Assembly (NCBI GenBank): GCA_031279175.1 | Contig: JAITJA010000141.1 | Span: 1 to 6,391 of the forward strand | DNA: 6,391 nucleotides | DNA from: Odoribacteraceae bacterium | GTDB taxonomy: Bacteria; Bacteroidota; Bacteroidia; Bacteroidales; Marinifilaceae | Reading direction: 5' to 3' | Shown here: piece after piece, positions 1 to 5,609 of the stretch | Position numbering within the stretch: position 1 is the stretch's first letter | How the letters are laid out: each line of letters opens with the position of its first letter | Notes under the pieces: generated by a model | Told to the model about the DNA's origin: nothing | Seen by the model: the letters and a program-made list of their open reading frames with translations, nothing else | Database searches by the model: none | Program-made: the position numbers and the translations under genes

Positions 1-2
1 GT

Positions 3-62
3 GTCAAACACGTTGTTTGGGTGGTCAAACACGTTGTTTGGGTGGTCAAACACGGTGTTTGG
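3..62. repeat. 21-bp tandem repeat, about three copies, each with an internal inverted repeat
   Basis: Copies begin at 3, 24 and 45 with an exact 21-bp period. Each opens with GTCAAACA, and the first two are identical. Within each unit CAAACA and TGTTTG face each other across 3 bases. In the third copy one T-to-G change makes the dyad a near-perfect 7+1+7 palindrome (CAAACAC-G-GTGTTTG), after which the repeat degenerates (GGTCCCGTG). The array touches the left edge, so it may be longer. Because 21 is a multiple of three, several frames stay open through it. One frame reads SNTLFGW repeats and stops at 124-126, but without a start or a recognisable protein I do not call a gene. Its function is unknown. 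It could be an intergenic repeat or an array of protein-binding sites. Confidence 0.85.
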
Positions 63-134
63 TCCCGTGATTACCGTCGCGGTCAAAGCCCCTTCATTTT
101 TTTTCGCGTGCCTGCCGAATTTTTAGATGGAATA

Positions 135-166
135 CTTGCACGCGTCGAATATTCCCCATACATTTG
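135..166 (+). promoter_or_regulatory. Bacteroidota-type promoter for tRNA-Arg
   Basis: TACATTTG at 159-166 matches the Bacteroidota -7 consensus TAnnTTTG exactly. CTTG at 135-138 differs from the -33 consensus TTTG at one base, and the 20-bp spacing lies in the usual 19-21 range. Transcription should begin around 171-174, leaving a leader of 12-15 nt for RNase P to remove before the tRNA at 186. A 14-bp perfect palindrome overlaps the -7 box and the expected start point. Confidence 0.72.
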
Positions 167-176
167 GCATGCCAAA
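163..176. repeat. 14-bp perfect palindrome TTTGGCATGCCAAA over the tRNA promoter
   Basis: The sequence TTTGGCATGCCAAA equals its own reverse complement. It shares its TTTG with the -7 box (159-166) and runs past the predicted transcription start. That is a position where a bound dimeric regulator would block RNA polymerase, but no regulator is visible and the palindrome may be chance. Confidence 0.6.
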
Positions 177-185
177 AACGAGAAA

Positions 186-258
186 GGACTCGTAGCTTAA
201 TGGATAGAGCACTTGGTTACGGCCCAAGAGGTTGTGGGTTCGACTCCCGCCGAGTTCA
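186..258 (+). tRNA. tRNA-Arg (anticodon ACG)
   Basis: All four arms fold. The acceptor stem GGACTCG pairs with CGAGTTC (one G-U pair), with discriminator A at 258. The D stem is GCTT/GAGC with loop AATGGATA, which includes G18 G19 and A20. The anticodon stem is CTTGG/CCAAG with loop TTACGGC, giving anticodon ACG. The variable loop is AGGTT. The T stem is GTGGG/CCCGC with loop TTCGACT. The gene is 73 nt and CCA is not encoded (CGG follows), so CCA must be added after transcription. A34 would be deaminated to inosine by TadA so that CGU, CGC and CGA are read. The flanking consensus promoter and intrinsic terminator make it a single-gene unit. Confidence 0.96.
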
Positions 259-316
259 CGGTTATGTTTTCTTACTCACCTTACAAGTGGTGATGACAAG
301 AGGATGATAGTTTAAT

Positions 317-349
317 AATACTTCGCGAAACACGCGAAGTATTTTTTTT
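317..349 (+). terminator. Intrinsic terminator of the tRNA-Arg unit
   Basis: An 11-bp perfect stem (317-327 with 333-343, arms AATACTTCGCG/CGCGAAGTATT) closes a 5-nt loop (AAACA) and runs into eight T residues at 342-349. It lies 58 nt after the mature tRNA end. Read on the minus strand the hairpin is preceded by A residues but followed by ATTAAACT rather than a T tract, so it is a strong terminator only for plus-strand transcription. It may be a weak barrier for the convergent cls transcript. Confidence 0.9.
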
Positions 350-389
350 AATACCGACAGGTAAGTTCGCGAGAAACGGCCCGTGTAAC

Positions 390-419
390 CGGGAAACGCG
401 TTCGCGTTGATCCTTCCCG
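390..419 (-). terminator. Possible 3' hairpin of the cls transcript (weak)
   Basis: On the strand of cls, downstream of its stop, two stems nest: CGGGA with TCCCG (390-394/415-419) enclosing AACGCG with CGCGTT (395-400/403-408), with an unpaired stretch at 409-414. No T run follows, so this is not a standard intrinsic terminator. It could stabilise the 3' end or be incidental in a CGCG-rich stretch. Confidence 0.25.
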
Positions 420-437
420 CGTAACGTTCGCGTGAGA

Positions 438-1892
438 CTATAACAAGGGGGCGAAAAGACGCGCGACGGATTCTCGGACCTTCTCTTTCTTGGAACGGAA
501 CTTCCAGTGATGGAGATTAATCTCCTCGCTCGCGTCCAGGTCGGCGAGGAAATCCGTGGCGAGTTTCTTGCTAATATTCCGGTCGTAAATGATTAGATTC
601 AGTTCGAAATTCTGTTCGAAACTGCGGAGATCCATGTTGGCGGTCCCCACGCTGGAGATCAGCCCGTCGGTGACAATCACCTTACTGTGATTAAATCCCT
701 TCTTGTAGTTGAATACCCGCACGCCGGCGACAAGCAACTCCTCCACGTACGAACGCGTGCACCAGTACGTCAACGCCGAGTCGGACTTGTAAGGGATCAT
801 CAGGCGCACGTCCACGCCGCTCATGGCCGCCGTCTTCATGCAATTAACGGTAGTCTCCCCGGGCATGAAATAAGGAGTGGAGATGAAGACATACTTGGTC
901 GCCATGTTGATCAACGTGAAATAAGCCTGCTGGATAGAAGTCCAGTCGCTATCCGGTCCGGAAGAGACGACCTGCACGACCGTGTTGCCGTCCACGCGCT
1001 TGGCAGGCAGGTACTCCTCCTTGTCCAGGAGCAACTCCCTGCACGCGAAATACCAGTCGGTCAGGAACACGAGATGCAGGGAGATGATTGCCTCCCCCTT
1101 GATCTTGAGATGCGTGTCCCTCCATATCCCGATGCCCGGTAGCCCGTGCAGGTAACGATCGGCGAAATTTAGTCCCCCGAGGAAGCCCGTCTCCCCGTCG
1201 ATCACGACAATTTTCCGGTGATTCCGGTAATTCGCCTTGCCCGTGAGCAGGGGGAAACGCACGGGGAGAAACGGGTAGACTTGTACACCGGCCTCTCGCA
1301 TTTCCGCGATGAACTTCTTGGGAAGCCGCCAGCACCCGACGTCGTCGTAGATCAGTCGTACCTCTACCCCCTCGCGCGCTTTGCGCGTCAGCGCGTCCTT
1401 CAGGCGATCCCCCAGCTCGCCCTCCTCGATGATGTAATACTCGAGATGAATGTAGCGCCTGGCCCTGGAGATGGCCCGGAAGATAGCGTTAAAGGTCTCC
1501 TCGCCGTTGTTGAGCACCTCCAGCGAGTTGTACCTGGAGAGTAGCGCCTTGCTGTTGTTAAGCAACAGGGTCATCAACCTGCGCGTCGTCTCCATGTCCT
1601 CCTTTTTCAGGAACTCCGCCTTCTTGATCCGCTGTTTCTGGTCCTCGCTCATGTATTGCAACCACTTGAAGTCGCCCAGCTCCTTCATCGAGAACATTTT
1701 TACCTTCCGGTAGTTCGTGCCGAAATAGAAATAAAGCACTATCCCCGCCAGCGGTAACAAGATCAACACGAGCATCCACGCCAGCGTCCTTACCGGGTTG
1801 CGATTCTCGAGAACAATCTTGAAAGCAATCCCTGTCACCATGAAGATGTACAGGAAGACAAGGGTGTATATCGTGAAGACTTTCCAATCCAT
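438..1892 (-). CDS. cls: Cardiolipin synthase (PLD superfamily, two HKD motifs)
   Basis: This 484-residue inner-membrane enzyme joins two phosphatidylglycerol molecules into cardiolipin and glycerol. Two membrane helices lie at about residues 5-27 and 36-57 and form the PLDc_N domain typical of bacterial Cls. Two phospholipase D domains follow. The first catalytic HKD motif is H225-x-K227-x4-D232 within NHRKIVVIDG, followed by the GGLN segment. The second is H402-x-K404-x4-D409 within NHSKVIVTDG, followed by GTANMD. Both catalytic sets are intact and the length is normal for the family. The ATG at 1892 gives a complete first helix, so I accept it. No Shine-Dalgarno site precedes it. The gene is divergent from prmC with only 21 bp between the starts, so its promoter must lie inside the prmC 5' coding region; I see no TAnnTTTG match there. 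The other PLD-superfamily enzymes, such as phosphatidylserine synthase, are less likely given the PLDc_N domain. Confidence 0.95.
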   Translation of the reverse strand: MDWKVFTIYTLVFLYIFMVTGIAFKIVLENRNPVRTLAWMLVLILLPLAGIVLYFYFGTNYRKVKMFSMKELGDFKWLQYMSEDQKQRIKKAEFLKKEDMETTRRLMTLLLNNSKALLSRYNSLEVLNNGEETFNAIFRAISRARRYIHLEYYIIEEGELGDRLKDALTRKAREGVEVRLIYDDVGCWRLPKKFIAEMREAGVQVYPFLPVRFPLLTGKANYRNHRKIVVIDGETGFLGGLNFADRYLHGLPGIGIWRDTHLKIKGEAIISLHLVFLTDWYFACRELLLDKEEYLPAKRVDGNTVVQVVSSGPDSDWTSIQQAYFTLINMATKYVFISTPYFMPGETTVNCMKTAAMSGVDVRLMIPYKSDSALTYWCTRSYVEELLVAGVRVFNYKKGFNHSKVIVTDGLISSVGTANMDLRSFEQNFELNLIIYDRNISKKLATDFLADLDASEEINLHHWKFRSKKEKVRESVARLFAPLL

Positions 1893-1901
1893 CTATTTCG
1901 T

Positions 1902-1909
1902 TACCTTTG
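1902..1909 (+). promoter_or_regulatory. -7 box just upstream of prmC, suggesting a leaderless transcript
   Basis: TACCTTTG is an exact TAnnTTTG match ending four bases before the prmC ATG at 1914. Bacteroidota transcription usually starts a few bases after this box, which puts the mRNA 5' end at or next to the ATG. The -33 element is poor: TTTC at 1881-1884 with a 17-bp spacer is the nearest candidate. The assignment therefore rests on the -7 box and its position in the 21-bp divergent gap. Confidence 0.5.
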
Positions 1910-1913
1910 TATC

Positions 1914-2771
1914 ATGAATACGATATCCCGGCTATACATGCACGCGGCGCGCGAGCTACAAGGCGTCTACGACGAGAATGAAACGCGTTTTCTTTGCGCG
2001 ATCCTCTTCCGCGAGTTTTTCCGGTACACAAAGGTAGACATTCATCTGAGAAAACACGACCCCCTGGCGAGCGACGGGGTGAATAAATTTATAGAAATCA
2101 TCGGGCAATTAAAGGCAGGACGCCCCTTCCAGTACGCGATGGGAGAGACGGAATTTGCCGGGAGACGCTTCCGCCTGAACGAGGAAACGCTAATTCCCAG
2201 GCCGGAAACAGAAGAGCTGGTCGAGTGGGTACGCGAATCGTCCGGACTGCAAGCCGGCGACCGCCTGGTGGATATCGGCACCGGGAGCGGCTGTATCGCC
2301 ATCGCCCTGGCCGGAAGCTTCCCCGACGCGGAGGTGCACGGGGTGGATCTCTCCGCCGGGGCCATCCGGGTGGCCAGGGAGAACGCTCGCCTGAATAACG
2401 TTACGGTCAAATTCATGGAGCGGGACATCACGCGCCACGAGGAACGGGAGTGGCCGGTCTATCACGCGATCGTGAGCAACCCTCCCTACGTCCGCCTCTC
2501 CGAGCGGGCCGCGATGTCCGACAGGGTACTGCTGCACGAGCCTCACCGCGCGCTTTTCGTGCCGGACGACGACCCGCTACTCTTCTATCGCGTCATCCTC
2601 CACTTCGGGCAGCACCACCTCGCCCCCGGCGGCAAGATCTTTTTCGAGATCAACGAGGCCCTGGGCGCGGAGGTTATCGCGTTACTGGAAAGCGCGGGAT
2701 ATGAACGCGTCGAATCGCGACGAGATCTCTTCGGGAAAGAACGAATGGTCAGGTGCGAGAAAAGAAAATAA
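1914..2771 (+). CDS. prmC: Peptide chain release factor N5-glutamine methyltransferase
   Basis: PrmC (HemK) uses S-adenosylmethionine to methylate the glutamine of the GGQ motif in release factors RF1 and RF2, which speeds translation termination. It is cytoplasmic. An N-terminal helical RF-binding domain (about 1-90) contains PFQYAMGETEF (71-81) and leads to IPRPETEELV (94-103). The methyltransferase domain follows, with SAM motif I DIGTGSGCIAIAL (120-132), the acidic residue of motif II near VHGVDLS (141-147), the catalytic NPPY motif at 189-192, FFEINEALG (243-251) and the C-terminal DLFGKERMV (271-279). At 285 residues it has the normal family length. The first ATG matches the usual Bacteroidota PrmC N-terminus. 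recX follows within a few bases, so the two are cotranscribed. Confidence 0.96.
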   Translation: MNTISRLYMHAARELQGVYDENETRFLCAILFREFFRYTKVDIHLRKHDPLASDGVNKFIEIIGQLKAGRPFQYAMGETEFAGRRFRLNEETLIPRPETEELVEWVRESSGLQAGDRLVDIGTGSGCIAIALAGSFPDAEVHGVDLSAGAIRVARENARLNNVTVKFMERDITRHEEREWPVYHAIVSNPPYVRLSERAAMSDRVLLHEPHRALFVPDDDPLLFYRVILHFGQHHLAPGGKIFFEINEALGAEVIALLESAGYERVESRRDLFGKERMVRCEKRK

Positions 2772-2776
2772 GTGAC

Positions 2777-3259
2777 ATGAACGCCAGAAAAGCCCTGCAA
2801 ATCATCGCGGCCCGTTGCAGTCGCCGAGAATACTCGAGTTTCGAGATACGCGCGTGGCTGCTCCGTCGAGAATTAACAGAGGAAGAGATCACCAGCTGCA
2901 TGATTTACCTGCAAGAACATCATTTCGTGAACGACGAACGTTTCGCGATGGCCTACGCGCGGGATCAATTCCGCTTCAAACGCTGGGGACGTCTCAAGAT
3001 CGAGCAGGCGTTGCGCCGGAAACAACTCCCGGGGGAGCTCGTCGCCAGGGCCATCGCCTCGCTTGACGATACGGGGATCAACCAGGAGGAGACTTGCCTG
3101 TACCTGCTGCAACAAAAAGCCGGAAACTTGAAGGAAGATGATCCATACAAGCGTAAGGCCAAGCTCTTTCGTTTCGCGTCGGGGCGCGGCTTTGATTTCG
3201 AGACAATCCTCCGGGCTCTGGAGACGCTGGATAAGAAAGAACGAGAAAGAGACGCGTGA
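2777..3259 (+). CDS. recX: Regulatory protein RecX
   Basis: RecX binds RecA filaments and modulates recombination and the SOS response. It is cytoplasmic and made of three-helix repeats. From the ATG at 2777 the protein has 160 residues, the usual size. CSRREYSSFEIRAWL (about 14-28) is the first repeat. FVNDERFAMAYARDQFRFKRWGR (about 50-72) is the most conserved segment, corresponding to the family F-x-D/N-D-x-R-F-A pattern followed by a G-x3-I-x2-A-L stretch. KLFRFASGRGFDFETI (about 129-144) is the C-terminal repeat. An in-frame GTG at 2753 would add MREKKISD and overlap prmC by 19 bp. I prefer the ATG, five bases after the prmC stop, because the extra residues show nothing of RecX and the ATG suits an operon gene. 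recA is not in the window; pairing with prmC, rather than recA, is common in Bacteroidota as I recall it. Confidence 0.9.
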   Translation: MNARKALQIIAARCSRREYSSFEIRAWLLRRELTEEEITSCMIYLQEHHFVNDERFAMAYARDQFRFKRWGRLKIEQALRRKQLPGELVARAIASLDDTGINQEETCLYLLQQKAGNLKEDDPYKRKAKLFRFASGRGFDFETILRALETLDKKERERDA

Positions 3260-3351
3260 CGCCCTCGCCCCCGCGTGTCCGTCCCGTCCCCTGACGCGCC
3301 CCCGGCACGAGTTGTCCCCTGCCTGATAATCACCAGCACACGTTATATGTC

Positions 3352-3393
3352 CCCCGGGAATACCTCGCTGCCCGTCGATAAAACCCCGGGAAT
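3352..3393. repeat. 10-bp direct repeat CCCCGGGAAT, 32 bp apart
   Basis: CCCCGGGAAT occurs at 3352-3361 and again at 3384-3393, an offset of about three helical turns. The second copy also forms the left arm of the inverted repeat CCGGGA-A-TCCCGG (3386-3398). The two copies lie 117-158 bp upstream of the porin promoter box, which would suit an upstream activator, but no known Bacteroidota phosphate-regulator site is recognised. Confidence 0.4.
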
Positions 3394-3509
3394 CCCGGCA
3401 ACCTGATCGCTTCGCCTCGCGTGAGTACATGTACGCTAAATGATGGGTATTTGTACGTAAAAATCGGGATGAACAGAGGGGCGATGATCGATCTTTTCAT
3501 TTAATTCCG

Positions 3510-3517
3510 TACTTTCG
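3510..3517 (+). promoter_or_regulatory. Candidate -7 box of the porin-pst operon
   Basis: TACTTTCG differs from TAnnTTTG at one position. It lies 30 bp before the porin ATG, so the leader would be about 25 nt and AT-rich (TAAATAACATAATTATAAC before ATG), as is common for Bacteroidota translation starts without a Shine-Dalgarno site. No good TTTG sits 19-21 bp upstream. A weak -33 element would agree with a promoter that needs an activator, for instance under phosphate limitation, but that is inference. Confidence 0.5.
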
Positions 3518-3547
3518 TCGTCCGATTTTAAATAACATAATTATAAC

Positions 3548-4600
3548 ATGAAAGATATGAGAAAAATATTCGTTCTTACATGCCTTGCAGGTAGTTTGCT
3601 GTTCATGAATACCTCGCGTACGATCGCGCAGGAGGTAGAAACCCGCGTAGACAAGATAGAGAAAATCATTTCGAAGTTGCCCTCTATCTCCGGGTTGGTC
3701 AATCTCAGGTATCATTACGATAACAGCACGTATTATCCCGATAATAGTCCTTCCATAACGACCAAGAGCAATAGTTTTGACGTGCGTCGCGCGCGGTTGG
3801 ACTTCAGGGGGGGCTTCTCCTCGTTTAACTATCGCTTGCAGGTCGAATTTGCCAAGTCACCCAAGATTCTTGACGCTTACGTTACCTGGAAAGCTACCCC
3901 GCACCTCAACGTGCAAGCCGGACAATACAAGATTCCTTTCTCGCTCGAGAATCCCTACGGGCCAGCCTCGCTCGAGACAATCGATAATTCGCTGGTCATT
4001 ACTTATCTCGTCAACTATAGCGACGTTTCCGGCGTCTCCGCCAATGGCAGGGATATCGGACTCTCCGTCCACGGGGGATTTCTTCCGAGAGAAGGCGGAT
4101 ATAATATCTTAAATTATCACGCCGGTATCTTTAACGGGAACGGGATCAATACCAGCGATAACAATAACGCTAAAGATGTCTCCGCTATCTTCACCGTGAA
4201 TCCCTTTAAAGAGTTTTCCGTTGCCGCGTCATTTTACCAGGGCTCCGGCGACCGGATTCGCGGCGGCGTTGGTGCTAAATTCGAGAACACGAGAATCCTC
4301 GTGCGTACCGAGTATATCGCCGGGGAAACCGGTACCCTCAAAAGCGAGGGACACTATACCGTTTTCGGGTATCGCGTTATTCCTACCCTGCAATTGCTCG
4401 CGAAATACGATTACTTTATACTGGACCGCACGATATCTTCTTCTTCCAGTGTTACCAACGAAACCATCAAGTACTTGACAGGCATCCGCTACACTCCCAT
4501 GAAGAATGTACAGGTCATGGCTAACTATAGCTTCACGAATATCAATGGAGGGATATACAAGAATCACTACCTGACGACGCAAGTTGTCCTCTCCTTCTAG
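3548..4600 (+). CDS. Outer-membrane porin, phosphate-selective porin O/P family
   Basis: The 350-residue precursor has a signal peptide (positive MKDMRK, hydrophobic 7-20) with likely cleavage after A27 (TIA-QE). A short heptad-like helix follows (about 29-45), then SGLVNLRYHYDN, the first beta strand seen in Bacteroidota porins of this family. The rest is alternating-residue beta strands, for example FDVRRARLDFRGGF, FNYRLQVEFA and LNVQAGQYKIPFSLENPYG, the last matching a well-conserved porin O/P segment. The chain ends YLTTQVVLSF, with the terminal Phe recognised by the BAM machinery. A barrel of about 320 residues is a little shorter than Pseudomonas OprP/OprO. The phosphate role rests on pstS beginning 41 bp downstream; the family also includes less selective porins, and I cannot check the arginine ladder. 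An in-frame ATG at 3557 (MRKIFVL) is an equally good start. Confidence 0.85.
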   Translation: MKDMRKIFVLTCLAGSLLFMNTSRTIAQEVETRVDKIEKIISKLPSISGLVNLRYHYDNSTYYPDNSPSITTKSNSFDVRRARLDFRGGFSSFNYRLQVEFAKSPKILDAYVTWKATPHLNVQAGQYKIPFSLENPYGPASLETIDNSLVITYLVNYSDVSGVSANGRDIGLSVHGGFLPREGGYNILNYHAGIFNGNGINTSDNNNAKDVSAIFTVNPFKEFSVAASFYQGSGDRIRGGVGAKFENTRILVRTEYIAGETGTLKSEGHYTVFGYRVIPTLQLLAKYDYFILDRTISSSSSVTNETIKYLTGIRYTPMKNVQVMANYSFTNINGGIYKNHYLTTQVVLSF

Positions 4601-4641
4601 CCGAACGTTTTACTATTCTTTCTAAATAAACACACGATCAC

Positions 4642-5595
4642 ATGAAACAGATTATTATTATCCTACTGGCAGGTCTCGTGCTTTCCTCTTGCAAATCGCG
4701 GCCCGCTAAAAAAGAGGAGGGATTAAAAGGAGAGATCTCCGTCTCCGGAGCTTTCGCTCTCTACCCGTTAGTAGTCAAATGGGCTGACGAGTTCAAACAA
4801 CTGCACCCCGGTGTACGGATCGACATCTCTGCCGGCGGGGCGGGGAAGGGCATGACCGACGCGCTGGCGAAAGTAGTTGACCTCGGGATGGTTTCCCGCG
4901 AAGTCTACCCGCCCGAGATCGAGAGAGGGGCCGTTAGCTTTGCCGTGGCCAAAGACGCGGTGGTCCCGACCATTAACGCCTCGAACCCCGCGTTGGCCGA
5001 CCTAATGAAGAGCGGGTTAACGCGCGAGGACGCCATCAAACTCTGGATTACCGGCGAGCATAAAACATGGGGAGACGTTGCCGGTACTTCCCGTTCCGAG
5101 GCCGTTCACGTCTATACCCGCTCCGACGCTTGCGGCGCGGCCGAAACGTGGGCCTTATGGTTGGACAAGAAACAGGAAGACCTCCTCGGTACAGCCGTCT
5201 ACGGCGATCCCGGGCTGGCCACCGCCGTGCAAAAAGACCCGCTCGGCATCGGGCTAAACAACCTCTCGTATGCCTACGACGAGGGTACCCGCGCGCCGAA
5301 TCCCGGATTGCTCGTGCTTCCCATCGACGTGAACGAGAACGGGACACTCGATCCCGAAGAACTGTTTTACGACACGAAGGACGCGATCATCCAGGCCATC
5401 GCTGATGACAAGTACCCGTCGCCTCCCGCCCGCGACCTCTATCTTGTCGCGAACGGGATACCGCGAAAGGCAGAAGTCATCGAGTTCCTCAAATTTATCC
5501 TCACGAAAGGACAAGAGTTCAACGTTCCCGCCGGCTACATTAGTCTCTCTGCCGGAAAACTGCAACGGGGACTGGAACAATTGCAAGAAAAATAA
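4642..5595 (+). CDS. pstS: Phosphate ABC transporter substrate-binding lipoprotein PstS
   Basis: This high-affinity phosphate-binding protein has 317 residues. A short hydrophobic signal ends in the lipobox LSSC (14-17), so Cys17 would be acylated and the protein anchored in a membrane facing the periplasm. The mature part is a periplasmic-binding fold. The N-terminal loop SGAFALYPLV (35-44) and SAGGAGKGM (63-71) correspond to phosphate-contacting loops, and TRSDACGAAETW (159-170) to the R-x-D-x-x-G region. The SGAFALYP form differs from the classical PstS GSST loop and marks a subfamily that I recall from Bacteroidota and some archaea. Residues 229-240 (DVNENGTLDPEE) fit an EF-hand calcium loop. 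No Shine-Dalgarno site or promoter is seen in the 41-bp gap after the porin, so it is cotranscribed; pstC follows after 14 bp. Binding of another oxyanion, such as tungstate or molybdate, is possible but less likely in this context. Confidence 0.92.
   Translation: MKQIIIILLAGLVLSSCKSRPAKKEEGLKGEISVSGAFALYPLVVKWADEFKQLHPGVRIDISAGGAGKGMTDALAKVVDLGMVSREVYPPEIERGAVSFAVAKDAVVPTINASNPALADLMKSGLTREDAIKLWITGEHKTWGDVAGTSRSEAVHVYTRSDACGAAETWALWLDKKQEDLLGTAVYGDPGLATAVQKDPLGIGLNNLSYAYDEGTRAPNPGLLVLPIDVNENGTLDPEELFYDTKDAIIQAIADDKYPSPPARDLYLVANGIPRKAEVIEFLKFILTKGQEFNVPAGYISLSAGKLQRGLEQLQEK
5326..5361 (+). other. EF-hand-like calcium-binding loop encoded within pstS
   Basis: These codons encode PstS residues 229-240, D-V-N-E-N-G-T-L-D-P-E-E. 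The canonical 12-residue EF loop has D/N at positions 1, 3 and 5, G at 6, a hydrophobic residue at 8, a ligand at 9 and E at 12, and all are met. No clear paired EF helix or second loop is seen, so it would be a lone calcium site of the type found in extracellular proteins. It may stabilise the C-terminal lobe. Calcium binding is inferred, not shown. Confidence 0.6.
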
Positions 5596-5599
5596 CGAC

Positions 5600-5604
5600 A
5601 GGAG
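5600..5604 (+). promoter_or_regulatory. Shine-Dalgarno-like AGGAG before pstC
   Basis: AGGAG ends five bases before the pstC ATG, classical spacing. The other protein genes in the window have A-rich or structureless upstream sequences instead, as is usual in Bacteroidota, so this site stands out. It supports the chosen pstC start. Confidence 0.5.
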
Positions 5605-5609
5605 ACAGG

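Larger units (their letters stand above)
3260..3547. other. Non-coding region between recX and the phosphate operon
   Basis: I find no credible gene in these 288 bases: the frames open here are short and lack family features. From left to right it holds a C-rich block with five C-runs (3262-3303), the 10-bp direct repeat CCCCGGGAAT at 3352-3361 and 3384-3393, an inverted repeat CCGGGA-A-TCCCGG at 3386-3398, a palindrome GTACATGTAC at 3425-3434, and a candidate promoter at 3510-3517 followed by an AT-rich leader. No hairpin with a T tract is seen after recX, so either termination is Rho-dependent or some read-through into the next operon occurs. Confidence 0.7.

Noticed and set aside
3..62. 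CRISPR array
   Set aside because: Copies are directly adjacent with no unique spacers, the unit is only 21 bp, and no cas gene is present.
1..126. Open frame reading SNTLFGW repeats across the left-edge repeat, ending at 124-126
   Set aside because: The 21-bp period keeps several frames on both strands open at once, there is no start within the window, and the rest of the peptide resembles no family. It could be the tail of a gene beginning outside, but this cannot be supported.
186..258. tRNA-Arg as the attachment site of an integrated element
   Set aside because: No integrase and no duplicate of the tRNA 3' end are seen in the window; the genes after it are ordinary chromosomal ones.
687..1142. 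Open frame on the plus strand opposite cls (151 codons)
   Set aside because: It lies wholly antisense to a cls gene with intact motifs, its product is rich in His and Arg without recognisable domains, and no promoter or ribosome site precedes it.
2190..2546. Minus-strand open frame opposite prmC
   Set aside because: It is antisense to the conserved SAM and NPPY regions of prmC, and its product shows no family features. It is a by-product of codon composition.
3386..3398. CCGGGA-A-TCCCGG as a terminator of recX
   Set aside because: The one-base centre gives a strained loop, and no T tract follows; it is better regarded as a possible binding site.
3518..3547. Pho box or riboswitch before the porin
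   Set aside because: The predicted leader is only about 25 nt, too short for a riboswitch, and no enterobacterial Pho-box direct repeat is present.
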